From Candidatus Nomurabacteria bacterium (GTDB taxonomy: Bacteria > Patescibacteriota > Minisyncoccia > Phycocordibacterales > UBA9973), in assembly GCA_943350065.1 (NCBI GenBank), contig CALQZZ010000033.1, forward strand, positions 1 through 6,483: a DNA stretch of 6,483 bases. The letters are read 5' to 3'. Positions 6,133-6,483 of this stretch are shown one piece after another. The notes beneath the pieces were generated by a model. It worked only from the letters and a program-made list of their open reading frames with translations, ran no database searches and had not been told where the DNA came from. Position 1 is the stretch's first letter. Every line of letters begins with the position of its first letter. The position numbers and the translations under genes are program-made.

Positions 6133-6343
6133 AATCTTTTTTTTCTTTTAATTTTTTGATTTCTTCTATTAGTTCATCAATCTTTTCATTATTTTTTCCA
6201 AGCCGCCATTCAATCCATTCAAATGGATGAGTAATGATACATAATATTAAAAATGTAGCCCAACCTAATCCATCTGAATTAAAATGATGACCGATCAAAC
6301 TAGCTGCAATAATAGCAGCAATAAACATTAATTGTGTTTTCAT
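6131..6343 (-). CDS. small membrane protein with charged helical tail, unknown function
   Basis: The 70-aa product is not a family I recognise. Residues 4-18 (QLMFIAAIIAASLIG) and about 26-38 (LGWATFLILCIIT) are hydrophobic and joined by HHFNSDG, a likely helical hairpin. HPFEWIEWRLG (39-49) has aromatic residues of the type found at a membrane surface. The last 20 residues (NNEKIDELIEEIKK and on) form a charged amphipathic helix with Ile/Leu at heptad spacing and a lysine-rich end. Reality as a gene is supported by a very good promoter upstream, a terminator directly at its stop, and a sensible membrane topology. It is convergent to the DUF1003-like gene and shares its terminator. No Shine-Dalgarno precedes the ATG at 6343. 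A later start at Met6 is possible but would shorten the first helix. Confidence 0.68.
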   Translation of the reverse strand: MKTQLMFIAAIIAASLIGHHFNSDGLGWATFLILCIITHPFEWIEWRLGKNNEKIDELIEEIKKLKEKKD

Positions 6344-6411
6344 TTGTTATTGTTTTGTGAACGAGCTTATAGGCTTATTCTGGTTAATTTAAGATTTCAG
6401 TATTTTTTTAT

Positions 6412-6440
6412 ATTATATACCTATTTTATGAAAAAGTCAA
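6412..6440 (-). promoter_or_regulatory. strong sigma70-type promoter of the small membrane protein gene
   Basis: On the minus strand, TTGACT (6440-6435, five of six to the -35) is followed by a 17-base spacer and a perfect TATAAT (6417-6412). Transcription should start near 6405 and leave an AT-rich leader of about 60 bases before the ATG at 6343. It is the best promoter match in the window and the only one with a real leader. Confidence 0.8.
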
Positions 6441-6448
6441 TAGATTAG

Positions 6449-6460
6449 AATAGGCCTATT
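6449..6460. promoter_or_regulatory. 12-base perfect palindrome, possible operator
   Basis: AATAGGCCTATT is a perfect inverted repeat lying 8 bases upstream of the -35 of the small-gene promoter. A copy with 10 of 12 matches, TATAGGCTTATT, lies at 6368-6379 in the leader of the same gene. Two like sites on either side of a promoter would suit a dimeric regulator, but no regulator gene is in view. Beyond it, up to 6483, a second TATAAT (6463-6458, minus strand) is present without a visible -35. Confidence 0.3.
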
Positions 6461-6483
6461 ATATCGTTTTATTTAGCTTTCCA

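Noticed and set aside
6344..6483. Small RNA or tRNA gene in the right-hand intergenic region
   Set aside because: No cloverleaf, no terminator hairpin and no conserved RNA motif is visible; the region is explained by a promoter and leader.
1..6483. Use of an alternative genetic code with TGA as a sense codon
   Set aside because: No in-frame TGA occurs in leuS, murJ or the other genes. The absence of TGA as a stop in six genes is suggestive but is expected with few genes at this base composition.

Overview
This 6.5 kb window is AT-rich bacterial DNA that looks like a Candidate Phyla Radiation (Patescibacteria, 'Parcubacteria'-type) genome. The reasons are the compact gene order, the style of the LeuRS and MurJ sequences, a DUF1003-like protein with a long acidic coiled-coil tail, and the near absence of Shine-Dalgarno sequences. 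This placement rests on remembered family features, not on a search. All genes read through in the standard bacterial code with no in-frame TGA, which argues against the lineages that recode TGA as glycine.

Region 1 to 5622 is a run of five minus-strand genes, probably one operon read from right to left. It starts with a 190-aa membrane protein of unknown function (5622 to 5050). Then come leuS (leucyl-tRNA synthetase, 5013 to 2509), murJ (lipid II flippase, 2496 to 805), an RBBP9/YdeN-like serine hydrolase (774 to 208), and the N-terminal part of a dCMP/cytidine deaminase-like protein cut by the window edge (205 to 1). The gaps are 36, 12, 30 and 2 bases. The set mixes translation, envelope building and nucleotide metabolism, so shared transcription is more likely than a shared pathway.

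Region 5623 to 5662 is a 40-base divergent intergenic space that appears to hold two back-to-back sigma70-like promoters, with the -10 of each overlapping the -35 of the other. Both would give transcripts that start at or within a base or two of the start codon. The rightward promoter serves a 146-aa DUF1003-like membrane protein (5663 to 6103) whose C-terminal half is nine heptads of a near-identical acidic repeat.

Region 6102 to 6132 is a strong bidirectional terminator shared with a convergent 70-aa small membrane protein (6343 to 6131). That gene has the best promoter of the window (TTGACT, 17 bases, TATAAT) and a leader of about 60 bases. Upstream of it lies a 12-base perfect palindrome, with a near copy in the leader.

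The observations most worth following are: a short palindromic genomic repeat apparently inserted in frame inside leuS; the interlocked divergent promoters; a recurring -10 element placed 6 to 11 bases before start codons, which suggests leaderless transcripts; and the acidic heptad array. I see no CRISPR array, tRNA, rRNA, transposase or clearly new multi-gene defence or biosynthetic system.
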